Notes: generated by a model from the letters alone, not told the origin. A DNA stretch of 64,000 nucleotides from DATKIY01 sp963726755 (GCA_963726755.1 CAVSDB010000001.1:62001-126000), one strand, 5' to 3'; positions 43,831-52,790 are shown, counted from the stretch's first letter. Program-made: numbers and translations.

Positions 43831-44484
43831 ATGGACCCCGTCGCGCTTGCCGCCCTACGTCGTAGTTACGCGCTGGCCGGACTCGATACCGATGACGTCG
43901 ACCCCGATCCGGTCATTCAGTTCAACCGCTGGTTGTCAGACGCAGCGGCTGCTGAAATCAAGGAACCGAACGCGATGGTTTTGGCGACGGCCAGCGCCGA
44001 TGGACGTTCGCGCGCGCGCATGTTGTTACTCAAGGCGGCCAACGTCGAAGGCTTCACATTCTTCTCCAACTACCACTCGACCAAGGGGGCGCACCTGGCC
44101 GCTAATCCGCATGCCTCGCTCTGCTTCCCCTGGTTCGACCTTGAACGACAGGTCGTCATTGAAGGGTCGGTCGAACGCCTCACGCGCGATGAGTCCGCGA
44201 CATATTTTCGGTCGCGTCCCTACGGAAGTCAGATCGGCGCCTGGGCATCTCACCAAAGTGAGGTAATCGAATCACGTGACGAGTTAGAACAGCGTTACGC
44301 CGATACCGCTGATCTCTATCCCGAAGGAACTGACGTGCCGCTGCCCGACTATTGGGGCGGTTACCGACTCATCCCATCATCCATCGAGTTCTGGCAGGGT
44401 CGCAGCAATCGGTTGCACGACCGCGTCAGATACCGCCGTTCGGGCGACGGCCAGCCCTGGTTGGTCGAGCGACTATCGCCGTAA
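43831..44484 (+). CDS. pdxH: Pyridoxine/pyridoxamine 5'-phosphate oxidase
   Basis: 217 aa FMN enzyme making pyridoxal 5'-phosphate. NAMVLATASADGRSRARMLLLK, FFSNYHSTKGAHLAANP, GSQIGAWASHQSEVI and the C-terminal IEFWQGRSNRLHDRVRYRR with WLVERLSP are all diagnostic. ATG 43831 gives the standard length; a TTG 27 bases earlier is less likely. Placement beside citA and serC is common in actinobacteria; its product PLP is the SerC cofactor. Confidence 0.95.
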   Translation: MDPVALAALRRSYALAGLDTDDVDPDPVIQFNRWLSDAAAAEIKEPNAMVLATASADGRSRARMLLLKAANVEGFTFFSNYHSTKGAHLAANPHASLCFPWFDLERQVVIEGSVERLTRDESATYFRSRPYGSQIGAWASHQSEVIESRDELEQRYADTADLYPEGTDVPLPDYWGGYRLIPSSIEFWQGRSNRLHDRVRYRRSGDGQPWLVERLSP

Positions 44485-44491
44485 CGGAACC

Positions 44492-44536
44492 TCTCCCGTC
44501 CCTACGACGTCGAACTGCCACACGTAGGGCGGGAGA
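44492..44536 (+). promoter_or_regulatory. Hairpin between pdxH and a lipoprotein gene, covering the ribosome-binding site
   Basis: TCTCCCG-T-CCCTACG (44492-44506) pairs with CGTAGGG-CGGGAGA (44523-44536): 14 base pairs with one bulged T and a 16-base loop. The right arm contains GGGAG (44531-44535), the Shine-Dalgarno of the ATG at 44541. It could end pdxH transcription or hide the site for translation. Confidence 0.5.
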
Positions 44537-44540
44537 TCTC

Positions 44541-45047
44541 ATGAGGAAACGCCGGATCAGAATCGCTGCAACAGTGTTCTGCTGTGCCTCGCTCGCACTG
44601 GTTGCGGGCTGCGGCGGCACGTCGCCGACACCCAACGCCATCGCAACGCCTGAGGCAACGAGCCCAAGTCCTCCCGCCGGCCTGTCCGATGAGGCACTGG
44701 CAGCGTGGACTAAGTGGCAAGAGCAGGGAATCGACGATTACGCCTACGACATCCGCGTTCGATGTTTTTGTGCTTTGCTCCCCGACGAGCATGTCGCCGT
44801 CTCGGGCAACTCAGTGACCATCGACGCTCCCAAGAACGTGAATCACATGGTCCAATCCGTGGTCGGACAACATGCACTCACTGCGGATGGACTGTTCGAG
44901 TGGATCGCCGTGGTCCAACACAAGGCGGATCGAGTCACTCTCAAGTTCGACGAAGCGACCGGCTTCCCGACCAGCATCACCGTCGACTACGCGCTCAATG
45001 CCAGCGACGATGAGATGTACGTGACGACTCACGATCTCCAGACCTGA
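44541..45047 (+). CDS. DUF6174-type lipoprotein
   Basis: 168 aa. Signal peptide with lipobox (ALVAGC, Cys about 24) and a Pro/Ser/Thr linker. The domain has WTKWQEQGIDDYAYDIRVRC, FCALLPDEHVAVSGNSVTID and ITVDYALNASDDEMYV, the layout of DUF6174. Surface-attached, function unknown. GGGAG lies five bases before the ATG. The gene is bracketed by inverted repeats at 44492-44536 and 45075-45132, so it looks like a self-contained transcription unit. Confidence 0.8.
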   Translation: MRKRRIRIAATVFCCASLALVAGCGGTSPTPNAIATPEATSPSPPAGLSDEALAAWTKWQEQGIDDYAYDIRVRCFCALLPDEHVAVSGNSVTIDAPKNVNHMVQSVVGQHALTADGLFEWIAVVQHKADRVTLKFDEATGFPTSITVDYALNASDDEMYVTTHDLQT

Positions 45048-45074
45048 ACCGCAGGGTTCCCCTAGACAGGCACA

Positions 45075-45132
45075 ACCCGCGGGCCCGGCACTGTGGCCGA
45101 TACGTCGAGGGACTTGCTCGACGCCCGCGGGT
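45075..45132. other. Nested inverted repeats in a 270-base intergenic region
   Basis: Outer arms ACCCGCGGGC (45075-45084) and GCCCGCGGGT (45123-45132) are perfect complements; inside, CGTCGAG (45103-45109) pairs with CTCGACG (45117-45123), sharing one base with the outer right arm. This could be a terminator for the lipoprotein gene, although no T-run follows, or a structured leader of the MFS gene. The rest of 45048-45319 shows nothing recognisable. Confidence 0.45.
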
Positions 45133-45319
45133 CGGGTGACTGCCTTGGACTCGCCGGCCGCCTCATGGCGTACCGGTGGGCCGTCAGTCGGCGGCTAGCT
45201 GGCAGCCACCTCACGTGTCCTATGGCTATACAAAGTCCGGACCACCTCCTTCCTCGTATAGGTCGACGGTAAACGCTCCCGTCGGTGAGCGCCAGTGACT
45301 TAACGGCAGGATGGACGGC

Positions 45320-46558
45320 GTGTCCCGCCGCCTGGTGCTCGACCTGACCCCACTTCAGGTAAGCGCCGATTACCGGAGGCTGTGGCTGGGACTCTCGGTT
45401 GCCCAAATTGGCCAGCAGATGACCACCCTGGCGGTGGGAATTCAGGTCTACACGCTCACGGGATCGAGTTTTGCTGTCGGGATGGTCGGCGCTGCGGCCT
45501 TCTTCCCCCTGGTGCTGTTCGGCCTGTATGGCGGCTCGATCTCTGACACTCACGATCGACGCAAGGTCGCTCTCGTCGCGTCAACGGGACTTTGGGTGTG
45601 CTCACTTGCGCTGCTCGCGCAGTCTGTTCTCGAACTCGAACAGGTCTGGTTGCTGTATCTCATAGTGGGCGCGCAGTCCGGCTGCTTCGCGGTTAACAAC
45701 CCTGCGCGAGCGTCGATCTTGCCACGCATTCTTCCCTCAGAGCTATTGCCGGCCGCGAACACCTTGACGACTGTGACGTGGAACGTCGGGTTCACCCTGG
45801 GGCCGTTGCTTGGTGGGTTCATTGTCGCGTTCAGCGGATTCACGACTGCCTACGCGATCGATGCGGTCACCTTTACCGCCGCTCTCTATGCCCTGTTCCG
45901 ACTTCCCTCCATTCCGCCGGAGGGGACTGTTGCGAAAGCTGGATGGGCGGCGGTGTGGGAGGGGCTGAAGTTCCTGCGGACTAGACGCAACCTGCTGATG
46001 ACGTTCCTCGTCGACCTCTCGGCAATGGTGCTTGCACAACCACGCGCGCTCTTCCCCGCCCTTGCAGCGACCACTTACGGAGGTGGCGCACGTACCGTCG
46101 GGTACCTGTCTTCGGCGCCGGCAATCGGCGCACTCGTAGGCGCCGCATTCTCCGGATGGTTGGGACGTGTGAGATGGCAGGGTCTTTACGTCGTCCTGAT
46201 GGTGTGCACCTGGGGAGCCTCTATCGCTTTGTTTGGCGCAACCAGCGCACTGGCCATAGGACTTTTCTTCCTCGCAATATGCGGCGCCGCAGACATGGTG
46301 AGTGCGGTGTTCCGTTCGACGATCCTGCAGGTAGCGACACCGGACGAGCTTCGCGGACGGCTACAGGGGGTCTTCATCGTCGTAGTCGCGGGAGGTCCGC
46401 GACTGGGTGATGTCGTTGCGGGAACCGCTGCCACGGTTATGGGCGAGCGAGCAGCCATCATCGCCGGTGGTGTGGCGTGCATCGCTGTGACGCTCCTACT
46501 GGTTGCTTGGCACCGCGGATTCGTCAGATACGACGCACGACACCCGTCAGCTAATTGA
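45320..46558 (+). CDS. MFS transporter (enterobactin exporter/EntS-like MFS_3)
   Basis: 412 aa with about 11-12 TM segments. DYRRLWLGLSVAQIGQQMTT, GGSISDTHDRRKVALVAS (family loop 2-3) and the later TPDELRGRLQGVFIVVVAGG motif place it with MFS_3 exporters of siderophores or drugs. GTG 45320 is preferred (AGGA eight bases upstream) over ATG 45311. No regulator is adjacent. Substrate unknown. Confidence 0.85.
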   Translation: MSRRLVLDLTPLQVSADYRRLWLGLSVAQIGQQMTTLAVGIQVYTLTGSSFAVGMVGAAAFFPLVLFGLYGGSISDTHDRRKVALVASTGLWVCSLALLAQSVLELEQVWLLYLIVGAQSGCFAVNNPARASILPRILPSELLPAANTLTTVTWNVGFTLGPLLGGFIVAFSGFTTAYAIDAVTFTAALYALFRLPSIPPEGTVAKAGWAAVWEGLKFLRTRRNLLMTFLVDLSAMVLAQPRALFPALAATTYGGGARTVGYLSSAPAIGALVGAAFSGWLGRVRWQGLYVVLMVCTWGASIALFGATSALAIGLFFLAICGAADMVSAVFRSTILQVATPDELRGRLQGVFIVVVAGGPRLGDVVAGTAATVMGERAAIIAGGVACIAVTLLLVAWHRGFVRYDARHPSAN

Positions 46559-46623
46559 GCGCATTCGAGCCGTGTTTGCCCGAATCATGGTCATAGTGGT
46601 CGACCAGCCCTAGCCTGGGGCTT

Positions 46624-47760
46624 ATGCACATTCCGTTCAACCCATCGGCTGGCTCCAGCCTGGGTGTCGAATGGGAACTTGAACTCATCGATCTTGAGTC
46701 CCGCGAGTTGGCGAGTTCAGCGACCGACATCCTCGCCGAGATCACGCCAGTTCCCGGGGAGGAGCACCCCAAGGCAAAGCATGAACTTCTTGAGTCGACG
46801 ATCGAGATAATCACCGGCATCTGCTCGACGGTTGCCGAAGCGCGCGAGGACTTAGCGGGAACGTTGAAGGAAGTCCGCGAAGCTGCTGCACGCCGGAACC
46901 TCGGCGTGATGTGTTCGGGAACTCATCCCTTCACCGACTGGACGACGCAGAAGATCAGTCCTAATCCCCGCTACCAACAACTCGTTGAGCAGATGCAGTG
47001 GCTGGCGCGTCGGATGCAAATCTTCGGAGTGCATGTGCACGTAGGCGTTCGTTCCCCCGAGAAAGCGATCCCCATCAACAACGCGTTGATGTCCTACATC
47101 CCCCACTTCCTCGCGCTGTCAGCCTCGTCGCCCTATTGGGTGGGAACCGACACCGGTCTTGCCTCTGCGCGCAGCAAAGTGTTCGAGGGACTGCCGACCG
47201 CCGGACTTCCCTATTCGCTGTCGGGCTGGGATGCGTTCGAGGACTACATGGAGTCGCTGATCACGACGCAATCGATTCAGTCGATTCGTGAGGTGTGGTG
47301 GGACATCCGTCCACACCCCAACTTCGGCACCGTCGAACTGCGAATCTGTGACGGCCTGCCGAGCTTGGACGAAATCAGCGTCATAGCCGCGCTCGCGCAG
47401 TCGTTGGTCGAATCGTTCGACCGACAATTGGACCGCGGCTACACGTTGCCGTCGCCAAGGTTGTGGCTGGTGCGAGAGAACAAGTGGCGCGCGGCACGCT
47501 ACGGACTTGAAGCCGACATCATCACCGACGATCGCGGAAACACTGTGCAACCCGTTCGTGACGCGATCCTTGAGCTCGCCGAAGACCTAGCTCCCGTTGC
47601 TCGCAAGATTGGTTGCGAAGAGGAACTGGCAAAGGTTGAAGTCCTGCTCGAGCGCGGCGCGAGCTACCAACGTCAACGCGCAGTGGCCGACGCGAACGAC
47701 GGCGACCTTCGTGCCGTTGTCGATTCGTTGTTGAACGAAATGGAAGTCGGCATCTTCTGA
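46624..47760 (+). CDS. GCS2-family carboxylate-amine ligase (glutamate-cysteine ligase-like, YbdK type)
   Basis: 378 aa ATP-dependent ligase. SSLGVEWELELIDLESRELA holds the acidic ATP/metal residues; MCSGTHPFTDWTTQKISPNP, FGVHVHVGVRSPEKAI and WDIRPHPNFGTVELRICDG are conserved in the family. Members form gamma-glutamylcysteine weakly or of unknown role; the size fits YbdK/Rv0433-like proteins rather than EgtA. TAGCCT lies seven bases before the ATG, suggesting a leaderless message. Confidence 0.85.
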   Translation: MHIPFNPSAGSSLGVEWELELIDLESRELASSATDILAEITPVPGEEHPKAKHELLESTIEIITGICSTVAEAREDLAGTLKEVREAAARRNLGVMCSGTHPFTDWTTQKISPNPRYQQLVEQMQWLARRMQIFGVHVHVGVRSPEKAIPINNALMSYIPHFLALSASSPYWVGTDTGLASARSKVFEGLPTAGLPYSLSGWDAFEDYMESLITTQSIQSIREVWWDIRPHPNFGTVELRICDGLPSLDEISVIAALAQSLVESFDRQLDRGYTLPSPRLWLVRENKWRAARYGLEADIITDDRGNTVQPVRDAILELAEDLAPVARKIGCEEELAKVEVLLERGASYQRQRAVADANDGDLRAVVDSLLNEMEVGIF

Positions 47761-47770
47761 TGCCCCCCGC

Positions 47771-48136
47771 TCACCGTTCGAGGTAGTCCATCAGCGCATC
47801 GGTTACGAGTTCGTCGACCGAACGAGACTCCGACTCTGCTTGCCGACGTACCGCCTTACGCAACTTCTTAGGCACGTCGACGTTCAACGGTGCTCGCTCG
47901 CCCTTCGTCGACGGCTTTCCCTTGGTCGCGTCTTTGCCCTCTTTGCCAATAGCTTTGCGCGCGCGCAGATCTCCGGGCTTGAAGGGTCCGGTCACGACGT
48001 TGGGGGGGACGGCGGCCGCTGGCGCCGGCGGAGCTGGATGCAGATGCTTTGGGGGAGTTGCGCGCGGTGCGGCGGGGTGGACGGCGCCGTCCTCCGCGCG
48101 CTGAAGTGCTGGGCGCGGTTCGGGGGTTGGACTCAC
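47771..48136 (-). CDS. Ribbon-helix-helix protein, likely ParA partner
   Basis: 121 aa. GTG 48136 is supported by GAGGAG seven bases upstream, which overlaps the ParA stop region. The N-terminal half is Pro/Ala-rich and looks disordered. The C-terminal half ends in PLNVDVPKKLRKAVRRQAES then SRSVDELVTDALMDYLER, a strand followed by two helices as in RHH DNA-binding proteins. Immediately downstream of parA, it could serve as the centromere-binding or DNA-anchoring partner. No homology to classical ParB. Confidence 0.65.
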   Translation of the reverse strand: MSPTPEPRPALQRAEDGAVHPAAPRATPPKHLHPAPPAPAAAVPPNVVTGPFKPGDLRARKAIGKEGKDATKGKPSTKGERAPLNVDVPKKLRKAVRRQAESESRSVDELVTDALMDYLER

Positions 48137-48146
48137 CAGTTGCTCC

Positions 48147-48929
48147 TCAATGGTCAGCACGCAACGGCCCGGAGTCGACAGATATCGACAGCAGCCGGTC
48201 GAGATATCCATCGAGGATACGCGCAACCTCGCGCGCCGCAGGAGTTCGCCAAGATTGGACGGGAGTGCAGGCACCGGCAGCCTGCTGAACGACTGCCCGG
48301 TCCGGGAGGGGCGGTTGGAACAACAAATCCCCGTGGGCCAGCGCGAGTTCGGCCATGCGGTAGCGGTGCTCAGAGGAGTTAGGACGCACCCGGTTGACCA
48401 CGATTCCGGCTACTTGTAGCCGCAGGTTGTAGGCCCGGACGATCTCGGCTGCCTCGAGCGCCTGCTGGGCCCCCTGGAGCGCGAACATGCTGGGTTCGGT
48501 GACGATCAGCGCGAAATTGCTCGCCGTCAAGGCGTTGCGCGTCAACTCCCCTAGCGCTGGAGGGGTGTCGAGCAGGACCAGGTCGTAGTTCTCGATGCCA
48601 CCCATGGTCACGCGCAGCCGAACGTTGCCCTCACCTTCTGGGACCGCTCGGTGTTCCAACGCCCGTTCGCTGGCGACCAGGTTGACCTCATCACCCCACC
48701 CGCTACGCACAATCGCCTGCGAAAGCACGCCAGCACGTCCGTCGGCCAGCACGTCGTTAGCGGTGAACTCGATCTTGCTCGGATCCAGCACGACCGTGGC
48801 ATTGGCCTGCGGATCGAGATCCACCACGAGCGTCCGCAACCCGCGAGCTTGGGCCGCGCCTGCCAACCCCACGGTTACTGAGGTCTTGCCGACTCCGCCC
48901 TTGAGGCTGAGCACGCTCACAACACGCAT
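48147..48929 (-). CDS. ParA/MinD-family ATPase
   Basis: 260 aa. MRVVSVLSLKGGVGKTSVTV is the deviant Walker A with both lysines; LVVDLDPQANATVVLD is the A' motif and LVLLDTPPALGELTRNAL the Walker B region. The C-terminal part (RYRMAELALAHGDLLFQPPL, RAVVQQAAGACTPVQSW) is typical of small ParA proteins without an N-terminal HTH. TACTCT lies seven bases before the ATG. It and the RHH gene form a two-gene unit; cargo unknown. Not near an origin or a parB. Confidence 0.85.
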   Translation of the reverse strand: MRVVSVLSLKGGVGKTSVTVGLAGAAQARGLRTLVVDLDPQANATVVLDPSKIEFTANDVLADGRAGVLSQAIVRSGWGDEVNLVASERALEHRAVPEGEGNVRLRVTMGGIENYDLVLLDTPPALGELTRNALTASNFALIVTEPSMFALQGAQQALEAAEIVRAYNLRLQVAGIVVNRVRPNSSEHRYRMAELALAHGDLLFQPPLPDRAVVQQAAGACTPVQSWRTPAAREVARILDGYLDRLLSISVDSGPLRADH

Positions 48930-49040
48930 GGCTCGCAGAGTACGGGCGCGCGACTCGGGCTGTGACGGGAGCCGGAAAGTTATCCACCGATGGACGTGCG
49001 CCACGAAAATTGTCGGCCGGTTTGGGTATCGTTGGGGTAT

Positions 49041-49056
49041 TCGAACATACGTTCTA
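49041..49056. promoter_or_regulatory. Candidate SOS (LexA) box
   Basis: TCGAACATACGTTCTA lies 34 bases before GTG 49090. It matches the actinobacterial LexA consensus TCGAAC-N4-GTTCGA except for the last GA read as TA. DUF222/HNH (REP13E12-type) genes are known LexA targets in M. tuberculosis. Confidence 0.6.
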
Positions 49057-49089
49057 TTAGATGGATTCGGCCGAGTGAAAGGGGGGCTA

Positions 49090-50337
49090 GTGGGACACGG
49101 CGGCGGAACTGAATCACTGAGCCAACCTCGGCCGAGTTTGCCGCTCGCCGCGTCCGTGCCGATCGACCTCGTCGCAGAGGCTCAGCACCTCACAGCTAGC
49201 TACACGGAGTCGGCCGGGGGCGCGAGTTGGTCAGACCAACTGGTCGGAATGCGTCGACTGATCGACCAGTTCGAGGCAATGTGGCTCGGGCAGGTTGCGC
49301 TCTTCGAAGAGGGCGGCTGCGCCGCTGACGAGGGAGCGTCGACGCTCGGTGCTTGGTTGCGTCACAAATGCCAACTCGCGCCTGCCGAAGCAACCAGCAG
49401 AGCACGAGTCGCACAGTCGATGACTGCCGGTGTCCTCCCCGCGGTGGCGAACGCGATGGCCGCCGGGGAGGTGTCTTGGCGTCACGCGGACGTCATCGGA
49501 CAGGCCGTGAGGCAAGTTCCGGTCGAGCATCGCGAGACAGCTGAGCTATTGCTGGTCGAGCCGGCCAAGAGACTCGATCCGCTGCTGCTTAAGCGGTTGG
49601 GACAAGACGTGCTCCACCGTCTAGACGTCGATTCAGCCGAGCGCGCGGCGGTGCGCCGACTAGAACGTCGAGGACTGGACATCGCTGAAACGTTCGATGG
49701 CATGGTTGCCCTACACGGGCTTCTCGATCCTGTCTCGGGTGCGACGTTGCTTACGGCGATCGACGCGCTCGTGTCACCCACTCGTGGAGACCTCGAAGAG
49801 ACCCGCACTTGGTCACAACGCCGAGCTGATGCGCTGACTGAGATTTGTGGTCACTGGCTGGACCATGGCGATACGCCGCAGGTGGGCGGTCAACGACCTC
49901 ACGTTTCGGTGCTGATCGATGTGCGAGCACTGAGTAAGGAGCAGTCAGGCGGCGGGGACCTCGAGTGGGTAGGACCGATAACCGCTGAGCAGGCACGCAA
50001 GATCGCCTGCGACGCCGGGTTGTCGGGGATCCTCCTCGATGGTCCGCGTGAGGTTCTCGACGTTGGGCGTTCCACTCGGACGATTCCCCCGGGCATCAGG
50101 CGCGCAGTCGTAGCTCGTGACCGACAATGCGTCGCCGATGGCTGTTACAGGGCTCAACAGCACTGCGAGGTTCACCACATCAAGTTTTGGCGCGACGGCG
50201 GGACAACGAGCCTGGATAACTTGGTCCTCCTGTGCCGACGGCACCATGGCTTTGTTCACGACCGGGGATGGACAGTTCAGCGTGACGCTTCAGGAGCGCT
50301 GAGACTGTGTCATCCGACAGCCCATGCGCCGCCGTAG
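49090..50337 (+). CDS. DUF222/HNH endonuclease domain protein (13E12 family)
   Basis: 415 aa. GTG 49090 follows an AAAGGGGGG stretch; GTG 49075 is an alternative. The N-terminal DUF222 domain (QLVGMRRLIDQFEAMWLGQV, LRHKCQLAPAEATSRARVA, WRHADVIGQAVRQVP) leads to a C-terminal HNH nuclease: RRAVVARDRQCVADGC, HCEVHHIKFWRDGGTTSLDN and LCRRHHGFVHDRGW with Cys, His and Asn ligands intact. Function of the family is unknown despite its abundance. The upstream SOS-like box suggests induction by DNA damage. Confidence 0.88.
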   Translation: MGHGGGTESLSQPRPSLPLAASVPIDLVAEAQHLTASYTESAGGASWSDQLVGMRRLIDQFEAMWLGQVALFEEGGCAADEGASTLGAWLRHKCQLAPAEATSRARVAQSMTAGVLPAVANAMAAGEVSWRHADVIGQAVRQVPVEHRETAELLLVEPAKRLDPLLLKRLGQDVLHRLDVDSAERAAVRRLERRGLDIAETFDGMVALHGLLDPVSGATLLTAIDALVSPTRGDLEETRTWSQRRADALTEICGHWLDHGDTPQVGGQRPHVSVLIDVRALSKEQSGGGDLEWVGPITAEQARKIACDAGLSGILLDGPREVLDVGRSTRTIPPGIRRAVVARDRQCVADGCYRAQQHCEVHHIKFWRDGGTTSLDNLVLLCRRHHGFVHDRGWTVQRDASGALRLCHPTAHAPP

Positions 50338-50387
50338 GTCTAGCGAAATGGTTGCACCGGTGAGAGCACACCGAAAGAATGCTCGAG

Positions 50388-52016
50388 ATGACTGACACTG
50401 CGGGGGCTCGGGCATATCTGAACGGCACGGTTTTCACCGCTGACCCGGAACGGGTTTGGGCGCACGCATTCGGTGTACGTGACGGCCGGATCGTCGTGGT
50501 GGGAACCGATGGCGAAGTCACAGCCGCGATGGGTAGCGATGCGGAGCAGGTAGACCTGAACGCGACGTTGGTGTTACCGGGTTTCATTGATGCTCACTTC
50601 CACACGATCGGAACAGGGGAGGCTCAGGAGCGGGTAGATCTCGTTCGAGCTAAGGACCTAAGCAGCATCCAGGGGCTGCTTGGTGCGCATGCCGCGGCGA
50701 ATCCCGATGCTGAGTGGGTCCTGGGACGTAGTTGGTTGTTCAACGCGATCCCCGGAGGTGAACCAACGGTAGAGATGCTCGACGCAGTTGTGGCAGATCG
50801 TCCGGTGGCGCTTGATTCGAATGACTACCACTCGTGCTGGGTCAATTCACTGGGGCTGCGCGAGTTGGGTATTACCGACGAGACACCCGACCCGGCTGGC
50901 GGCCGCATCGCTCGCGACGCGTCCGGACATGCGACGGGGTTTCTGGAAGAAACGGCAGCGGAGCAGTTCGCCTGGTCGCACCTTGAGTCGATCACCACGG
51001 CCGACCAAAGAGTGGCGTCGCTGCGAACCGCGATCAACGCTCTCAATGCTTCAGGCATCACGGGCGTGATTGACATGGGACTGAACGCCGCGGCGCTCGA
51101 AGCGATGGTTATCGCCGAACAAGAAGGTTGGCTCGACGTGCGGGTGGTTGCGCACTGGCTGATGTCTCGCGAGGGTGAAACGTCCGATCACCTCGAGCAG
51201 GTAGCAGAAGCCGCGCGTCTGGCACAACTTCATACCTCCGACCGACTCCGGGTCGCCGGGATCAAGTTTATCGTCGACGGTGTGATTGATGGCGCGACGG
51301 CGCATGTCTCCGAGCCCTACACGACGGGGGCATTGCCTGATCCCATTTGGGACTACGAAGCGTTGGCCCCAGTCGTGGCGGCGGCGGATGCGGCGGGGCT
51401 GCAATGTGCACTCCATGCGATTGGTGACGCCGCCGTACGCACTGCCCTGGACGTAATCGAGAATGCCGCGAAGGTAAATGGCACGTCGGGCCGTCGTCAT
51501 CGCATTGAGCACATTGAGTACCTCGCTTCGGCAGACGTCCCACGCTTTGCGACGCTCGGTGTGACGGCGTCGATGCAACCGGTGCACTCCGACCCGGCGA
51601 TCCAGGAGAACTGGCGCGAGTTGCTAGGACCGGCTCGTTCCGCGCGCGGCTTTCCTGGCAAGGAGCTGGTCACGGCCGGCGCACGACTCGTCCTCGGTAC
51701 CGATGCGCCGACGGCGCCATACGCGCCGCTGCCGAACATGTTCATCGCTGCCACCCGGCGATCGGCACTCGAGCCCTCGTTGCCACCGAACATTCCAGAC
51801 TTCGCGCTGCCACTAGACGATGCCTTGACCTACGCGACGGCGAACGCGGCTTGGTCGTGCTTCGAAGAGGGGACGCGCGGTCAGATCAAGGCGGGGCTGC
51901 TCGCAGATTTCATCCTGGTCGAGCCCGACGTGCTCGCCGCCGAGCCTGAGGCGCTCCTGTCTGCCCAGGTGCTGGCGACCTTCGTCGCTGGGCGCGAGGT
52001 CCATCGCACGGGATGA
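50388..52016 (+). CDS. Amidohydrolase (YtcJ/amidohydrolase 3 family)
   Basis: 542 aa cytoplasmic metal-dependent hydrolase. LPGFIDAHFHTIGTGEAQ is the first metal motif; CALHAIGDAAVRTALDVIE and HRIEHIEYL supply later histidines; LVLGTDAPTAPYAPL has the catalytic Asp. ATG 50388 is used; ATG 50379 is in frame. Members hydrolyse N-acyl or ring amides of varied origin. A paralogue with the same layout is at 58109-59755. The gene stands alone. Confidence 0.85.
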   Translation: MTDTAGARAYLNGTVFTADPERVWAHAFGVRDGRIVVVGTDGEVTAAMGSDAEQVDLNATLVLPGFIDAHFHTIGTGEAQERVDLVRAKDLSSIQGLLGAHAAANPDAEWVLGRSWLFNAIPGGEPTVEMLDAVVADRPVALDSNDYHSCWVNSLGLRELGITDETPDPAGGRIARDASGHATGFLEETAAEQFAWSHLESITTADQRVASLRTAINALNASGITGVIDMGLNAAALEAMVIAEQEGWLDVRVVAHWLMSREGETSDHLEQVAEAARLAQLHTSDRLRVAGIKFIVDGVIDGATAHVSEPYTTGALPDPIWDYEALAPVVAAADAAGLQCALHAIGDAAVRTALDVIENAAKVNGTSGRRHRIEHIEYLASADVPRFATLGVTASMQPVHSDPAIQENWRELLGPARSARGFPGKELVTAGARLVLGTDAPTAPYAPLPNMFIAATRRSALEPSLPPNIPDFALPLDDALTYATANAAWSCFEEGTRGQIKAGLLADFILVEPDVLAAEPEALLSAQVLATFVAGREVHRTG

Positions 52017-52098
52017 TGGCGCACACTACGGTTGTTACAGCACGTATCGGCGACATAGGTTCTGCGCCCCTCGCTATTCCTGACAGGAGTTCTGGTCC

Positions 52099-52779
52099 GT
52101 GACCGATCTGATCGATACGACGGAGATGTATCTGCGTACCGTCTTCGAGCTCGAAGAGGAGGGAATCGTCCCCCTCCGAGCACGGATCGCCGAGCGGCTC
52201 GAACAGTCCGGACCCACAGTGAGCCAAACCGTCGGCCGTATGCAACGTGACGGATTGCTGACTGTCGAAGGCGACCGTCACCTCAAGCTCAGCGACTCGG
52301 GGCGCGATATGGCGATGCGGGTGATGCGTAAGCACCGGCTCGCGGAATGTCTGCTCGTCGACATCATCGGTATGCCGTGGGAGGAAGTCCACGCCGAGGC
52401 TTGCCGCTGGGAGCACGTCATGAGCGAGTCAGTTGAGCGACGCATCCTCGACCTGCTGAAGCACCCGACACATTCACCGTTCGGCAACCCAATTCCTGGG
52501 CTCGACGAACTTGGTGACGCAGGAGTCAAGGACGATCGCTCGTTGGTCGGACTGGACGCAGTCGCCGGATCTGAACCACAACGCGTGACTGTGCGTCGCA
52601 TCGGCGAGCCGATTCAGGACAATCATGAACTCATGACCACCTTGTTACGCGCGGGTGTCCGCCCTGGCCAGGTGATCAAGGTGCGCCTTTCCGACCGCGG
52701 GGTAATGGTTGGCAGCGGCATGGAGTACGCCGAGCTTGACTTACCCACTGCCTCGCACGTCTTCGTCACCGGACGCTAG
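52099..52779 (+). CDS. ideR: Iron-dependent repressor of the DtxR/IdeR family
   Basis: 226 aa. Winged-helix domain ERLEQSGPTVSQTVGRMQRD; metal ligands at the canonical DtxR numbers: Met10, His79, Glu83, His98, Cys102, Glu105, His106 (RKHRLAE, EEVHAEACRWEH). A C-terminal SH3-like FeoA domain follows. GTG start with CAGGAG about nine bases upstream. Controls iron uptake and storage genes in relatives; no iron box was identified in this window. Confidence 0.92.
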   Translation: MTDLIDTTEMYLRTVFELEEEGIVPLRARIAERLEQSGPTVSQTVGRMQRDGLLTVEGDRHLKLSDSGRDMAMRVMRKHRLAECLLVDIIGMPWEEVHAEACRWEHVMSESVERRILDLLKHPTHSPFGNPIPGLDELGDAGVKDDRSLVGLDAVAGSEPQRVTVRRIGEPIQDNHELMTTLLRAGVRPGQVIKVRLSDRGVMVGSGMEYAELDLPTASHVFVTGR

Positions 52780-52790
52780 AGATTCAGGTT

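Noticed and set aside
45048..45310. tRNA, SRP RNA or riboswitch in the largest gap.
   Set aside because: No cloverleaf, T-loop GGTTCGAATCC-like motif or conserved SRP/riboswitch core could be found.
47840..48382. Plus-strand frames opposite parA and the RHH gene.
   Set aside because: The minus-strand genes have a Walker motif and a good ribosome-binding site; the plus frames have neither.
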